The notes under the pieces were generated by a model. It did not search any database and had not been told where the DNA came from. It saw nothing but the letters and a program-made list of their open reading frames with translations. A stretch of 64,000 nucleotides of DNA. Source: UBA6049 sp965662345. Lineage in GTDB: Bacteria > Bacteroidota > Bacteroidia > Flavobacteriales_G > Salibacteraceae. Each line of letters starts with the position of its first letter. Position 1 is the first letter of the stretch. Below, piece by piece: positions 33,675 to 42,137 of this stretch. The stretch spans positions 6,779 through 70,778 of the forward strand of contig CBFIHE010000012.1 of assembly GCA_965662345.1 (NCBI GenBank), in the 5' to 3' direction. A program made the translations under genes and the position numbers.

Positions 33675-34829
33675 GTGGAATATCCTAATGCTCTAAGCTC
33701 CAAGTTACCCAAAGTAGGTACAACCATCTTTACTGTTATGAGTCAAATGGCACGAGAATTCGATGCCATCAACTTGTCTCAGGGCTTCCCTGATTTTCCC
33801 GTATCCGAAAAACTTATTGAGCTAACGCACCAAGCTATGCGAAATGGGTATAATCAATATCCACCTATGCAAGGCTATATGCCTTTGCGAGAAGCGGTAG
33901 CGGCTAAAACAGAAAGCCTGTATGGAGCACAATACAATCCAGATACTGAGATAACTATAACTGCGGGTGCTACTCAGGCCATTTTCACAGCTATTCAGTC
34001 TTTAATTAGAGAAGAAGATGAGGTGATTATTTTCACCCCAGCCTACGATTGCTATGCTCCTGCTGTTGAATTGGTAGGTGGAAAAACCATTTACGTTCCC
34101 CTGCAAGCTCCTGATTTTAAAATAGATTGGGATGAAGTGAAAAAGTTGGTGACGCGCAGAACACGCATGATCCTTATTAACACACCACACAACCCAACAG
34201 GTACTATTTTCACCGCCAACGACCTTATACAACTAGAGCGCATCACAACTGGTAATGATATTGTGGTGCTGAGCGATGAGGTTTACGAGCACATAGTTTT
34301 TGACGGAGAAGAACATCAGAGTGTTGCGAAATACCCAGGCCTGGCAGAACGTAGCTTTGTTGTAGGTTCTTTTGGTAAAACCTTCCATGCCACAGGTTGG
34401 AAAGTGGGTTATATAATGGCACCTGAAAACTTGATGGCAGAATTTAGGAAAGTACATCAGTTTAATGTGTTTACGGTGAATCACCCAGTACAAGTGGCCT
34501 TGGCACAGTTCATAAAAGAACCTGATAACTATCTATCAGTATCAGCCATGTACCAAGAGAAGCGCAACTTCTTTTTAAATGCCATTAAGGGATCTAGGTT
34601 TACTTCTAAACCCTCTCAAGGCACTTACTTCCAGTTACTTGGTTACGAAAAGCTGAGCGATGACAAGGATATTGATTTTGCGGCTTTGCTCACTAAAAAG
34701 TATAAGGTAGCCTCCATACCTGTTTCTGTTTTCTATCACAACCCTGTGTACAATCACGTACTCCGTTTCTGCTTTGCCAAAGAGAACGATACTTTGGAAA
34801 AAGCCGCAGAAATTCTGGTTAAACTGTAG
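33675..34829 (+). CDS. Methionine aminotransferase-like PLP enzyme
   Basis: About 384 residues from GTG at 33675, giving M-EYPNALSSKLPKVGTTIF, which matches the N-terminus of YbdL-type enzymes (SKLPxxGTTIF). TTG at 33669 is an alternative, while the open frame back to ATG 33573 crosses a promoter-like element. It is a class I/II aminotransferase: INLSQGFPDFP, YPPMQGYMPLREAV, INTPHNPTGTIF and the PLP lysine K235 in GSFGKTFHATGWKVGY. YbdL-like enzymes transaminate methionine with 2-oxo acids and act in methionine salvage or kynurenine transamination. The ClC gene follows after 12 bases. Confidence 0.92.
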   Translation: MEYPNALSSKLPKVGTTIFTVMSQMAREFDAINLSQGFPDFPVSEKLIELTHQAMRNGYNQYPPMQGYMPLREAVAAKTESLYGAQYNPDTEITITAGATQAIFTAIQSLIREEDEVIIFTPAYDCYAPAVELVGGKTIYVPLQAPDFKIDWDEVKKLVTRRTRMILINTPHNPTGTIFTANDLIQLERITTGNDIVVLSDEVYEHIVFDGEEHQSVAKYPGLAERSFVVGSFGKTFHATGWKVGYIMAPENLMAEFRKVHQFNVFTVNHPVQVALAQFIKEPDNYLSVSAMYQEKRNFFLNAIKGSRFTSKPSQGTYFQLLGYEKLSDDKDIDFAALLTKKYKVASIPVSVFYHNPVYNHVLRFCFAKENDTLEKAAEILVKL

Positions 34830-34841
34830 TTTCGCGCTACT

Positions 34842-36641
34842 ATGTTTTCAGAAGCTCAAAAACGGTTTCAAGACACCTTGAAAGACTTTCTGGTATGGCG
34901 TAATAAGCACTTGAAAGACAAGCAGTTTGTTTATCTATTGAGTTTGCTCATTGGCCTTATCTCAGGGTTTGTTGCCGTAGTCATTAAAAATACCGTTCAC
35001 CTGGTTGAGGTAATGCTCACTACAGGTATTAGTGCAGCAGATGATTACTTGCTTTTTCTGTATCCTGTTGTTGGTGTTTTTATTACCGTTTTGGTAGTAA
35101 AGTTTATTCTTAGAACCCAAGTTGGGCATGGTATACCCAATGCGCTTTATGCTATTTCCAAAGGCAATGCCAATATGGATAAAAAGGGGATGTATTCCTC
35201 TATCATTAGTGCTGCCATAACCGTAGGTTTTGGAGGCTCTGTAGGTCTAGAGGGACCAACCGTTGCAACCACAACTGCTATGGGTTCTAATTTGGGAAAA
35301 ACCCTTCAACTCAATTATAAAACCAAAGTATTACTCATTGCCTGTGCGTCTTCAGCCGCATTGGCGGCACTTTTTAAGGCTCCAGTAGCAGCAATTGTTT
35401 TTGCCTTAGAAGTAATCATGATTGATTTATCTGCCGTTTCGCTAGTTCCTATTTTATTGGCCACCATTTCAGCTACCTTAACTTCAAGGTTGTTATTCGG
35501 GGATGAAATTCTCTTTCACTTCGATTTAACCGATGCGTTTAACCCAGGACATACCTTTTTCTACGTGCTTCTGGGGATTACTGCGGGAGTAGTATCGGTC
35601 TATTTTACCCGAGTATATTTCTTCATTGCAAATGCCATGGAGAAGGTTAAATCTGTTTTTGTGCGTGCTCTAATTGGAGCTTCTTTATTAGGTGCCCTTA
35701 TTTATGCTTTTCCTCCTTTATACGGTGAAGGTTACTCCATTATAAACGCACTTATAACAGGGCATGAAGCCGATGTTATTGCAAAAATATTTTGGTTACC
35801 GCAGAGCGATAACTTTTTTATTGTTGTTACTGCCTTAGCTGCACTCATTTTACTGAAAACGGTGGCCACGGTTCTCACGCTTAAGAGTGGTGGCGTTGGG
35901 GGCATCTTTGCTCCTTCGCTATTCCTAGGTACGCTTACAGGCTATGCTTTTTCTAGATTGGTAAAAGGGCTGGGACTGGCAGAACTATCAACCTCAAACT
36001 TTACTTTGGTAGCTATGGGTGGGTTAATGGCAGGTGTTCTGCATGCACCGCTCACCGGTATCTTCTTAATTGCTGAAATTACAGGCGGATATGACTTATT
36101 CCTGCCTTTAATGATCACTAGTTCCATTGCATTTATCACAGTGAAGTACGCTACTCCACACTCTGTTTATACCAGACAGCTTGCCAGAAGAGGTGAGTTA
36201 ATTACTCACCACAAAGACAGAGCCGTACTCACGCTAATGAATCTTAAAAGTGAAATTGAAACCAACTTTTTACCCATACAACCCTATAATAACCTTGGCG
36301 ACTTAGTGCAGATTGTTGCCAAATCTCAACGGAATCTTTTTCCTGTGGTTGACGAGAAAAATCGCTTTCTAGGTGTAGTTGGATTGAATGATATACGTGA
36401 GGTAATGTTTTTGCCAGAGAAGTATGAAGAGTTAAAAGTGCATGAACTGATGACCTCTGCTCCTGAGTTTATTTATGAATCTGACAATATGGAGGTGGTG
36501 ATGCAAAAATTTGATGCAAGCGGTGCCTGGAATCTACCTGTTTTAGATGCAGAAGGAATGTACAAGGGCTTTGTATCCAAGTCGAAATTATTTAGCGCCT
36601 ACCGCACCAGACTTAAAGATTTTTATGACGATGCAGATTAA
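34842..36641 (+). CDS. ClC-family chloride channel/antiporter with CBS domains
   Basis: A 599-residue protein. The membrane part (about 30-440) has the ClC ion-binding motifs: GHGIPNALYAI, GSVGLEGPTVATT (with the gating Glu), and GGVGGIFAPSLFLG. Two C-terminal CBS domains follow (about 465-590; FPVVDEKNRFLGVVGLNDIR and WNLPVLDAEGMYKGFVSKSK), which usually bind adenine nucleotides. It conducts or exchanges Cl- for H+. It lies 12 bases after the aminotransferase, likely one transcript. Confidence 0.95.
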   Translation: MFSEAQKRFQDTLKDFLVWRNKHLKDKQFVYLLSLLIGLISGFVAVVIKNTVHLVEVMLTTGISAADDYLLFLYPVVGVFITVLVVKFILRTQVGHGIPNALYAISKGNANMDKKGMYSSIISAAITVGFGGSVGLEGPTVATTTAMGSNLGKTLQLNYKTKVLLIACASSAALAALFKAPVAAIVFALEVIMIDLSAVSLVPILLATISATLTSRLLFGDEILFHFDLTDAFNPGHTFFYVLLGITAGVVSVYFTRVYFFIANAMEKVKSVFVRALIGASLLGALIYAFPPLYGEGYSIINALITGHEADVIAKIFWLPQSDNFFIVVTALAALILLKTVATVLTLKSGGVGGIFAPSLFLGTLTGYAFSRLVKGLGLAELSTSNFTLVAMGGLMAGVLHAPLTGIFLIAEITGGYDLFLPLMITSSIAFITVKYATPHSVYTRQLARRGELITHHKDRAVLTLMNLKSEIETNFLPIQPYNNLGDLVQIVAKSQRNLFPVVDEKNRFLGVVGLNDIREVMFLPEKYEELKVHELMTSAPEFIYESDNMEVVMQKFDASGAWNLPVLDAEGMYKGFVSKSKLFSAYRTRLKDFYDDAD

Positions 36642-36709
36642 TTATCTACACAGGGCGTTTAGCAAAATGTAGGTATTGCTATCTTCGAAGTGTAATCTTT
36701 CTTACCGAT

Positions 36710-37471
36710 ATGATTGTTCTGCAAATACTTGGTTACCTTGTTCTTGGAGTGGTATTTCTCATTGCGTTGCTCTACATTATTGAGCCTAGTTTGCTTGCTA
36801 TTCCATTCTCTTTCTTCTTGTCGCTTTTTTTCAAGAACAAACCCATAGTAGATGTAGATAAACACTTTCCTGAGCATGACTTATTGCTAAACCAATGGGA
36901 AGATATTAGAGATGAGCTGCTGCAGATTTTAAAGCATCAAGAAAACATTCCTAAATTTCATGAAATAGACAGCATTCAGAAGTACATATCTGCTAAAGAT
37001 GATGTGCCATGGCGAACTTTTATCTTTAAAGCCTATGATAATTGGATGGATGCCAATTGCGAACAAGCTCCAAAAACGGCTTCTATACTCAAGCAAATTC
37101 CAGGTGTAACAACCGCCATGTTTTCAATTTTGGGGCCCAATAAACACATTCCGCCTCACAGGGGGTTTTACAAGGGAGTTTGGAGGTATCACTTGGGGTT
37201 GGTTATTCCTGAAGAAGGCGAATGTTACATTTTGAATGGTGGCGAAAAGTACAGCTGGAAACCAGGTGAAGATGTACTGTTTGACGACACCTTCAATCAC
37301 CAAGTTTGGAATAAAACCAATGAGACGCGCGTTGTGCTATTCTGCGATGTGTACCGAGAAGATTTGCCAAATTGGTTTAAACCCATAAATCGCTGGGTCT
37401 TCAAAAAGCGTGTAGAATCTAACCGCCTAAAAACTGCCGTGAAAAAAGCAGAGGTACCGAGAGATATTTAA
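36710..37471 (+). CDS. Aspartyl/asparaginyl beta-hydroxylase-like protein (LpxO/AspH family)
   Basis: A 253-residue protein with an N-terminal membrane segment (LGYLVLGVVFLIALLYII, about 6-24) and a C-terminal Fe(II)/2-oxoglutarate dioxygenase domain. Ligand-bearing motifs are GPNKHIPPHRGFYKGVWRYH (first His), NGGEKYSWKPGEDVLFDDTF and NHQVWN (second His). The family hydroxylates lipid A (LpxO) or protein Asp/Asn. LpxO is the more likely role in a Gram-negative bacterium with a membrane anchor, but this is not proven. Its stop overlaps the convergent TonB-C-like fragment by four bases. Confidence 0.87.
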   Translation: MIVLQILGYLVLGVVFLIALLYIIEPSLLAIPFSFFLSLFFKNKPIVDVDKHFPEHDLLLNQWEDIRDELLQILKHQENIPKFHEIDSIQKYISAKDDVPWRTFIFKAYDNWMDANCEQAPKTASILKQIPGVTTAMFSILGPNKHIPPHRGFYKGVWRYHLGLVIPEEGECYILNGGEKYSWKPGEDVLFDDTFNHQVWNKTNETRVVLFCDVYREDLPNWFKPINRWVFKKRVESNRLKTAVKKAEVPRDI

Positions 37472-38223
37472 AGTAGCACTTCCAACAAGTAAAACGAGGT
37501 AACAGGAAGTCCGTTTACAAAAGCCGGACTGAATAAAGGATTGATTGCAAACAGTCTTTTCAATGCGGCTGAAGCCCCTTTTTTATCTATAATGGGAGTT
37601 TCTGCGCTTGTGACATTGCCCAGTTCGTCTACACGCACGAGCACATAAACCAACATCTTCTCACTTCCATCCCATTGGGGATAAAAATAAATGAGGTTCA
37701 AATCCAGAAACCCTCTAAGCTCACCTGGGTAAACCGCTGTTCCATGGTGCATGTTCGCAGTGTAAACCTCTTCCGCGTAGGCATTTTTGCTCCACGGTAG
37801 GGTATCTATGCTCTGGATTAACCCTGGTAATAACTCATAGCCAAGTTCAAGTGGTAAAAACCTGTCTAATAACAGGTCATTGCGATTATTTCGATGTATA
37901 TAGTATTCATTATCAGCTGTATCGCAAAGCGGATGGTACTCCGCAATACGTTTTGTAGGTGTAACTCGTGCTCCTATTCTTCCGTGTAAACCAGGATACT
38001 CGGCAAGCAGCTCGTTGTAGACATCATATTTGCGAATTCGCTCAGATTTGCATCCGGCTTTCCATGTTGTAATCGTTTCTATCCGCTCTCCGTAATTCCT
38101 TTTTTTACCCTCAACTTTAATGATCTCTCCCGTTTCCTTGTTCACATTCATCCATTTTCTTGCTTTTCCCCCCCTCGTTAAAGTCTGTATAAGCCGCAAG
38201 CTCACTTTCATTTCTTGTTTCAC
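37468..38223 (-). CDS. C-terminal half of a frameshifted YwqK/TonB-C-like gene
   Basis: This frame carries the second half of the gene whose first half is at 38117-39067. The residues from about GGKARKWMNVNKETG (38173) onward are protein-like; the listed start at 38223 is only the first in-frame ATG and the codons before 38174 are probably not the native frame. The end resembles a TonB C-terminal domain: VLVRVDELGNV, then FSPAFVNGLPVTSFYLLEVL, matching VRFRVDELGVV and GLFNGMPIATYVLKRMDV of the paralogue at 39101-40849. The two frames meet at a G7A4 run (38164-38174). The full product would be exported and repeat-rich. Confidence 0.6.
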   Translation of the reverse strand: MKQEMKVSLRLIQTLTRGGKARKWMNVNKETGEIIKVEGKKRNYGERIETITTWKAGCKSERIRKYDVYNELLAEYPGLHGRIGARVTPTKRIAEYHPLCDTADNEYYIHRNNRNDLLLDRFLPLELGYELLPGLIQSIDTLPWSKNAYAEEVYTANMHHGTAVYPGELRGFLDLNLIYFYPQWDGSEKMLVYVLVRVDELGNVTSAETPIIDKKGASAALKRLFAINPLFSPAFVNGLPVTSFYLLEVLL

Positions 38224-39067
38224 TCAAGGCGTAAACTTCTACCCGCTGCTTGAACCCGTTGCGGTAATAATAAATGGCGGTATCCACGGGCAGTCCGTTT
38301 TGATATTTCAAGACAGATTTTAACAATCCGTCAGGATAATAACGCTTAAGCTTACCCGTACCTTCGTAAAGTGTTCCTCCCTGTCTAGGCTGCCCTTTAT
38401 CCGTTCGCATCTCTAAAACCTCCATCGGTTTTCCTGCCTCGTACAGAATGCGTTCGTAAACTACTCCATTCGGATGGCGCAATGTTCGAACTCCGTCAAA
38501 CACGCCATTGTGCAGTTCCGTCTTAGAAGCCTCTCCTCCGCTTAGGAAATGTAATTCGCGCTCACCAACCATCCCTGTATCGGTAGGTTGCCAGAATTCA
38601 TGGTACTGAAGACTTCCTTCTGCGGAATAAACAGCTGCTTCTTGGGGCTCATCTGGCACCGAGAATAGTATTACACTCCATGGTTCTCCATTATTATGAT
38701 AAGATCTCCAGGTACCTACACGCTTCCCTGCTTCAAAGGATACCTCACTCAATAAGTTTCCTGAAGGCCGATAGTGTTTCCACCTCCCAGAAGGCTCATT
38801 ATTTGCATACCAACCTTCTACCATTAACCGGCCTGCAGCATTGTATGCCAACCATTTTCCATGTCTCTTACCTTGGTTTAATTCTCCTTCTAGAATGATA
38901 CTCTCATTTAAGAAAAGGGTGTATCTCCCGTGAGGAACTCCTGGAGCTTCAATATCATATTCAAAAGTGATTTTCAGCCCTTCGCCAACAACATATTCAT
39001 CTGTAAGAATTTGTGCTTGACTGGTAACTGTTATACCAACTAACAAGAAAATTATTGCTCTAATCAT
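38117..39067 (-). CDS. YwqK/MORN-repeat exported protein, N-terminal half of a frameshifted gene
   Basis: A signal peptide (MIRAIIFLLVGITVTSQAQ) is followed by a run of about 23-residue repeats of the YwqK/MORN-2 type: GKRHGKWLAYNAAGRLMVEG, NNEPSGRWKHYRPSGNLLSE, GKRVGTWRSYHNNGEPW, VFDGVRTLRHPNGVVYE and so on. The frame runs out shortly after a G7A4 tract, ending in an unrelated NEGGKSKKMDECEQGNGRDH tail, while the neighbouring frame continues with a domain that the paralogue has in the same place. A single-base indel (real, phase-variable or an assembly error) or a -1 ribosomal shift would join the two. Many such proteins are labelled antitoxin in databases; no toxin is seen here. Confidence 0.75.
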   Translation of the reverse strand: MIRAIIFLLVGITVTSQAQILTDEYVVGEGLKITFEYDIEAPGVPHGRYTLFLNESIILEGELNQGKRHGKWLAYNAAGRLMVEGWYANNEPSGRWKHYRPSGNLLSEVSFEAGKRVGTWRSYHNNGEPWSVILFSVPDEPQEAAVYSAEGSLQYHEFWQPTDTGMVGERELHFLSGGEASKTELHNGVFDGVRTLRHPNGVVYERILYEAGKPMEVLEMRTDKGQPRQGGTLYEGTGKLKRYYPDGLLKSVLKYQNGLPVDTAIYYYRNGFKQRVEVYALSETRNESELAAYTDFNEGGKSKKMDECEQGNGRDH

Positions 39068-39100
39068 AGATAGTTCATGTTTGAGTTATTCAAATATGTA

Positions 39101-40849
39101 CTAGTCATAGTACACATCCATACGCTTTAAAACATAGGTGGCAATTGGCATTCCATTAAATAGACCGGGCTCCCATGCGGTTGATTGGCGAATAACCTCC
39201 AGTGCTCCTGCATCTATTTCGGGGTGAATGCCTCTTAAAAGCTCGACTCCATCTACAACACCTAATTCATCTACACGAAATCGTACGAGAATAGAGCCTT
39301 TCACTTTGCGCTCTCTGCCAGCTTCTGATAATATTGGGTGAGATTCAAAAAAAGAAGTTTCAGCACCCTCTTCACCCGGGTAGTGAGCCGGAATGAAAAA
39401 AGGGACATACTCAGGAGTCATTTTTGGTTTCGGTTCAAAAAAATCTATCACTTGTGCTTTATAAGTAGGTTTTTCCTCCAGTAAAGATGCACCCGGCAGA
39501 GGTGGAAGATAATGCAGTAGGTTTCTAGTACGTAACGGTTTTGCCAAAACATCCTCACTTAAGTACCAAAATCCATTCTTTTCTTCTACGGCAATAAAAC
39601 CAGGTTCAGGCACATCTAGCGGGTTGTAGGCACAAGTTATTTGGTTATTCATGGTGTCTGTGTAAGTTACATTACCCAGTGCATTATAGCTTTTCCATAC
39701 ACCTGTTCNNNNNNNNNNNNNNNNNNNNNNNNNNNNNNNNNNNNNNNNNNNNNNNNNNNNNNNNNNNNNNNNNNNNNNNNNNNNNNNNNNNNNNNNNNNN
39801 NNNNNNNNNNNNNNNNNNNNNNNNNNNNNNNNNNNNNNNNNNNNNNNNNNNNNNNNNNNNNNNNNNNNNNNNNNNNNNNNNNNNNNNNNNNNNNNNNNNN
39901 NNNNNNNNNNNNNNNNNNNNNNNNNNNNNNNNNNNNNNNNNNNNNNNNNNNNNNNNNNNNNNNNNNNNNNNNNNNNNNNNNNNNNNNNNNNNNNNNNNNN
40001 NNNNNNNNNNNNNNNNNNNNNNNNNNNNNNNNNNNNNNNNNNNNNNNNNNNNNNNNNNNNNNNNNNNNNNNNNNNNNNNNNNNNNNNNNNNNNNNNNNNN
40101 NNNNNNNNNNNNNNNNNNNNNNNNNNNNNNNNNNNNGTACCTTTAGATAAATTTCCTTTTTGTAAAGGTTGACCATTTAAAGACCGAACGGATTCAACCT
40201 CGTGCAGTTTACCCTCTTTGTAAATCAACTCCTCTTTACGTGCACCATTGGCATAGTAGACAATATGACTGCCGTGCTTTCTTCCGTTCTTATATTCTTT
40301 ATATGATTTAATTCGATGATTGGGGTAATACAAAGATCTAAACAACAGCGTATCTCCACTGCTAATTTGCTGTTCCAAAAGCAGAGCGGGTTTACCATCT
40401 GAATGATACAATACACCTTGTACAAGCAGGCCGTTCTGAAAGATGAGATCCATTCCCTTTTCACCTGTAACTAGTTTTGAAGACCAGTGACCTGCCGGTA
40501 TTCCAGCCAAGAAACTGAATTGTGCTACTTCCACACCATTAGGGTCATAGCGCTTCCATGTTCCAGAGGGCAGTCCATTCACATAGCTACCCTCAATCAT
40601 TATGGCTCCTGTACTGTAATAGCGCTTCCAGTCTCCGTGCTTCCTACCCTTTTTGTATACGCCCTCTACATGCTTTTTGGCAAGGTATAGCTGTCTATAT
40701 TTACCATGGGGAATACGCTCGTCTTCTTTCAGCACATTCGCCTCTACGCGAACCTCATCATTCAAATCTAGGCGCTTAAATATGGTTTGCTGGCCTTGAA
40801 CAGTGGCAAACATTATTGAGGTGAAAAAAAACGATAGCGTTCTAAACAT
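39101..40849 (-). CDS. YwqK/MORN-repeat protein with TonB-C-like C-terminus, interrupted by assembly gap
   Basis: A signal peptide (MFRTLSFFFTSIMFATVQGQ) and MORN-like repeats (GRKHGDWKRYYSTGAIMIEG, GLPSGTWKRYDPNGVEVAQF, GRKHGSHIVYYANGARKEEL) lead into 428 N. The sequence then resumes with TGVWKSYNALGNVTYTD and ends with a proline-rich linker and a TonB C-terminal-like domain (KGSILVRFRVDELGVVDGVE, LFNGMPIATYVLKRMDVYYD). It is the intact-order paralogue of the broken gene beside it. Whether the frame is continuous through the gap is unknown. Such domain pairing suggests an envelope protein; the TonB-like end may bind an outer-membrane partner, which is inference. Confidence 0.72.
   Translation of the reverse strand: MFRTLSFFFTSIMFATVQGQQTIFKRLDLNDEVRVEANVLKEDERIPHGKYRQLYLAKKHVEGVYKKGRKHGDWKRYYSTGAIMIEGSYVNGLPSGTWKRYDPNGVEVAQFSFLAGIPAGHWSSKLVTGEKGMDLIFQNGLLVQGVLYHSDGKPALLLEQQISSGDTLLFRSLYYPNHRIKSYKEYKNGRKHGSHIVYYANGARKEELIYKEGKLHEVESVRSLNGQPLQKGNLSKGXXXXXXXXXXXXXXXXXXXXXXXXXXXXXXXXXXXXXXXXXXXXXXXXXXXXXXXXXXXXXXXXXXXXXXXXXXXXXXXXXXXXXXXXXXXXXXXXXXXXXXXXXXXXXXXXXXXXXXXXXXXXXXXXXXXXXXXXXXXXXXXXTGVWKSYNALGNVTYTDTMNNQITCAYNPLDVPEPGFIAVEEKNGFWYLSEDVLAKPLRTRNLLHYLPPLPGASLLEEKPTYKAQVIDFFEPKPKMTPEYVPFFIPAHYPGEEGAETSFFESHPILSEAGRERKVKGSILVRFRVDELGVVDGVELLRGIHPEIDAGALEVIRQSTAWEPGLFNGMPIATYVLKRMDVYYD
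39709..40136. other. Assembly gap (428 N)
   Basis: A run of 428 undetermined bases inside the second YwqK-type gene. It lies in the middle of near-identical short repeats, the usual reason for a scaffold break. ORFs drawn across it in either direction carry no information. Confidence 1.
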
Positions 40850-40885
40850 TGCTTCTAATATACAAGCCTAACAAAATAGACACAA

Positions 40886-40916
40886 AAAAGCCGATGTGAA
40901 AATCACATCGGCTTTT
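40886..40916 (-). terminator. Strong terminator after hppD
   Basis: A perfect 14-base stem, AAAAGCCGATGTGA with TCACATCGGCTTTT, around a 3-base loop. On the minus strand it lies 23 bases after the hppD stop (40939) and ends the hmgA-hppD transcript before the YwqK-type gene at 40849. Confidence 0.9.
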
Positions 40917-40938
40917 AGAAATATATGTGTTTGAAGCT

Positions 40939-42078
40939 TTAAAGCGTACCTCTAACCTCTTGTTCGCGCTCAATGGCCTCAAACAATGCTTTGAAATTAC
41001 CTTTACCAAAGCTTTGTGCTCCTTCGCGTTGGATAATTTCAAAAAATAAGGTTGGTCTATCACTAACTGGCTTGGTGAATAGCTGTAATAAATAGCCTTC
41101 ATCATCGCGATCTATCAAGATTCCCAACTCTTTCAATGGTTGCAAATCTTCATTAATAGGCCCTACACGGTCTAATACAGTATCGTAATACGTTTCTGGA
41201 ACCCGCAAAAATTCAACTCCGCGAGCTCTCATTTCTTTTACGGTTGAAATTATATCATCAGTAGCAACAGCAATATGTTGTACTCCCGCTCCATTGTAAA
41301 AGTCTAGATACTCTTCTACTTGAGATTTCTTCTTTCCTTCTGCTGGTTCGTTAATTGGGAACTTGATACGGCCGTTACCATTTGTCATCACCTTACTCAT
41401 GAGTGCAGTGTAATCGGTAGAAATGTCTTTGTCGTCAAAAGAAACGAGTTGGGCAAAGCCCATTACTTTAGCGTAGAATTCAACCCACGTATTCATTTCA
41501 TTCCAACCTACATTACCAACCATATGGTCTATATACTTAAGACCAACTACGCTTGGTTGATATTCTCCTTGATACGCCTTGTAACCAGGTAAAAATATAC
41601 CGCTGTAGTTGCTTCTCTCAATGAAAATATGAACGGTGTCGCCATAGGTATGAATACCTGATTTCACTACGTAGCCATTCTCGTCTTCTTCACGAGTGGG
41701 TTCCATAAATGATTTGGCCCCTCTCTTGGTTGTTTCTTCCCAGCTCTTGGTAGCATCATCTACCCATAGTGCCACTACTTTTACGCCATCGCCATGCGCA
41801 CTCAAGTGCTCGTTGATTGGCCCACCCTCATGAAGGGGAGTGGTTAAAACTAAGCGTATTTTATCTTGTTGAAGTACGTAAGATGCACGGTCTTTTAACC
41901 CTGTCTCTAAACCGCCATATGCCATATCTTGAAAACCAAAAGCGGTTTTGTAGTAGTGCGCGGCCTGCTTGGCGTTACCAACATAAAGTTCAACGTAATC
42001 TGTACCGTTTAACGGAAGAAAATCTTCTGCTTCAGTAAATATTTTTTCTAATTGTAAAGAGGTTGTATCTGTTCCCAT
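40939..42078 (-). CDS. hppD: 4-hydroxyphenylpyruvate dioxygenase
   Basis: A 379-residue Fe(II) dioxygenase that turns 4-hydroxyphenylpyruvate into homogentisate with O2 and loss of CO2. Two vicinal-oxygen-chelate halves are seen: residues about 20-150 (DYVELYVGNAKQAAHYYKTA) and 170-360 (LKYIDHMVGNV). The ligand regions are IDHMVGN (His), AGVQHIAVATDDI (His) and PTLFFEIIQREG (Glu), followed by GKGNFKALFEAIE at the C-terminus. It lies 59 bases after hmgA and is expected to be co-transcribed, giving two consecutive steps of tyrosine breakdown. Confidence 0.97.
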   Translation of the reverse strand: MGTDTTSLQLEKIFTEAEDFLPLNGTDYVELYVGNAKQAAHYYKTAFGFQDMAYGGLETGLKDRASYVLQQDKIRLVLTTPLHEGGPINEHLSAHGDGVKVVALWVDDATKSWEETTKRGAKSFMEPTREEDENGYVVKSGIHTYGDTVHIFIERSNYSGIFLPGYKAYQGEYQPSVVGLKYIDHMVGNVGWNEMNTWVEFYAKVMGFAQLVSFDDKDISTDYTALMSKVMTNGNGRIKFPINEPAEGKKKSQVEEYLDFYNGAGVQHIAVATDDIISTVKEMRARGVEFLRVPETYYDTVLDRVGPINEDLQPLKELGILIDRDDEGYLLQLFTKPVSDRPTLFFEIIQREGAQSFGKGNFKALFEAIEREQEVRGTL

Positions 42079-42137
42079 ATCCTCTGATTTTTGTTTTTTT
42101 CTGCCTGTCGCGAATTTATGAATTCATAACGGGCTAA

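Noticed and set aside
39641..40176. Three ORFs on both strands running through the N gap
   Set aside because: They consist almost only of undetermined residues; the flanking codons carry no protein signal.
37468..40849. Toxin-antitoxin system, because YwqK proteins are often labelled antitoxins
   Set aside because: Both proteins have signal peptides and there is no adjacent toxin-like gene.
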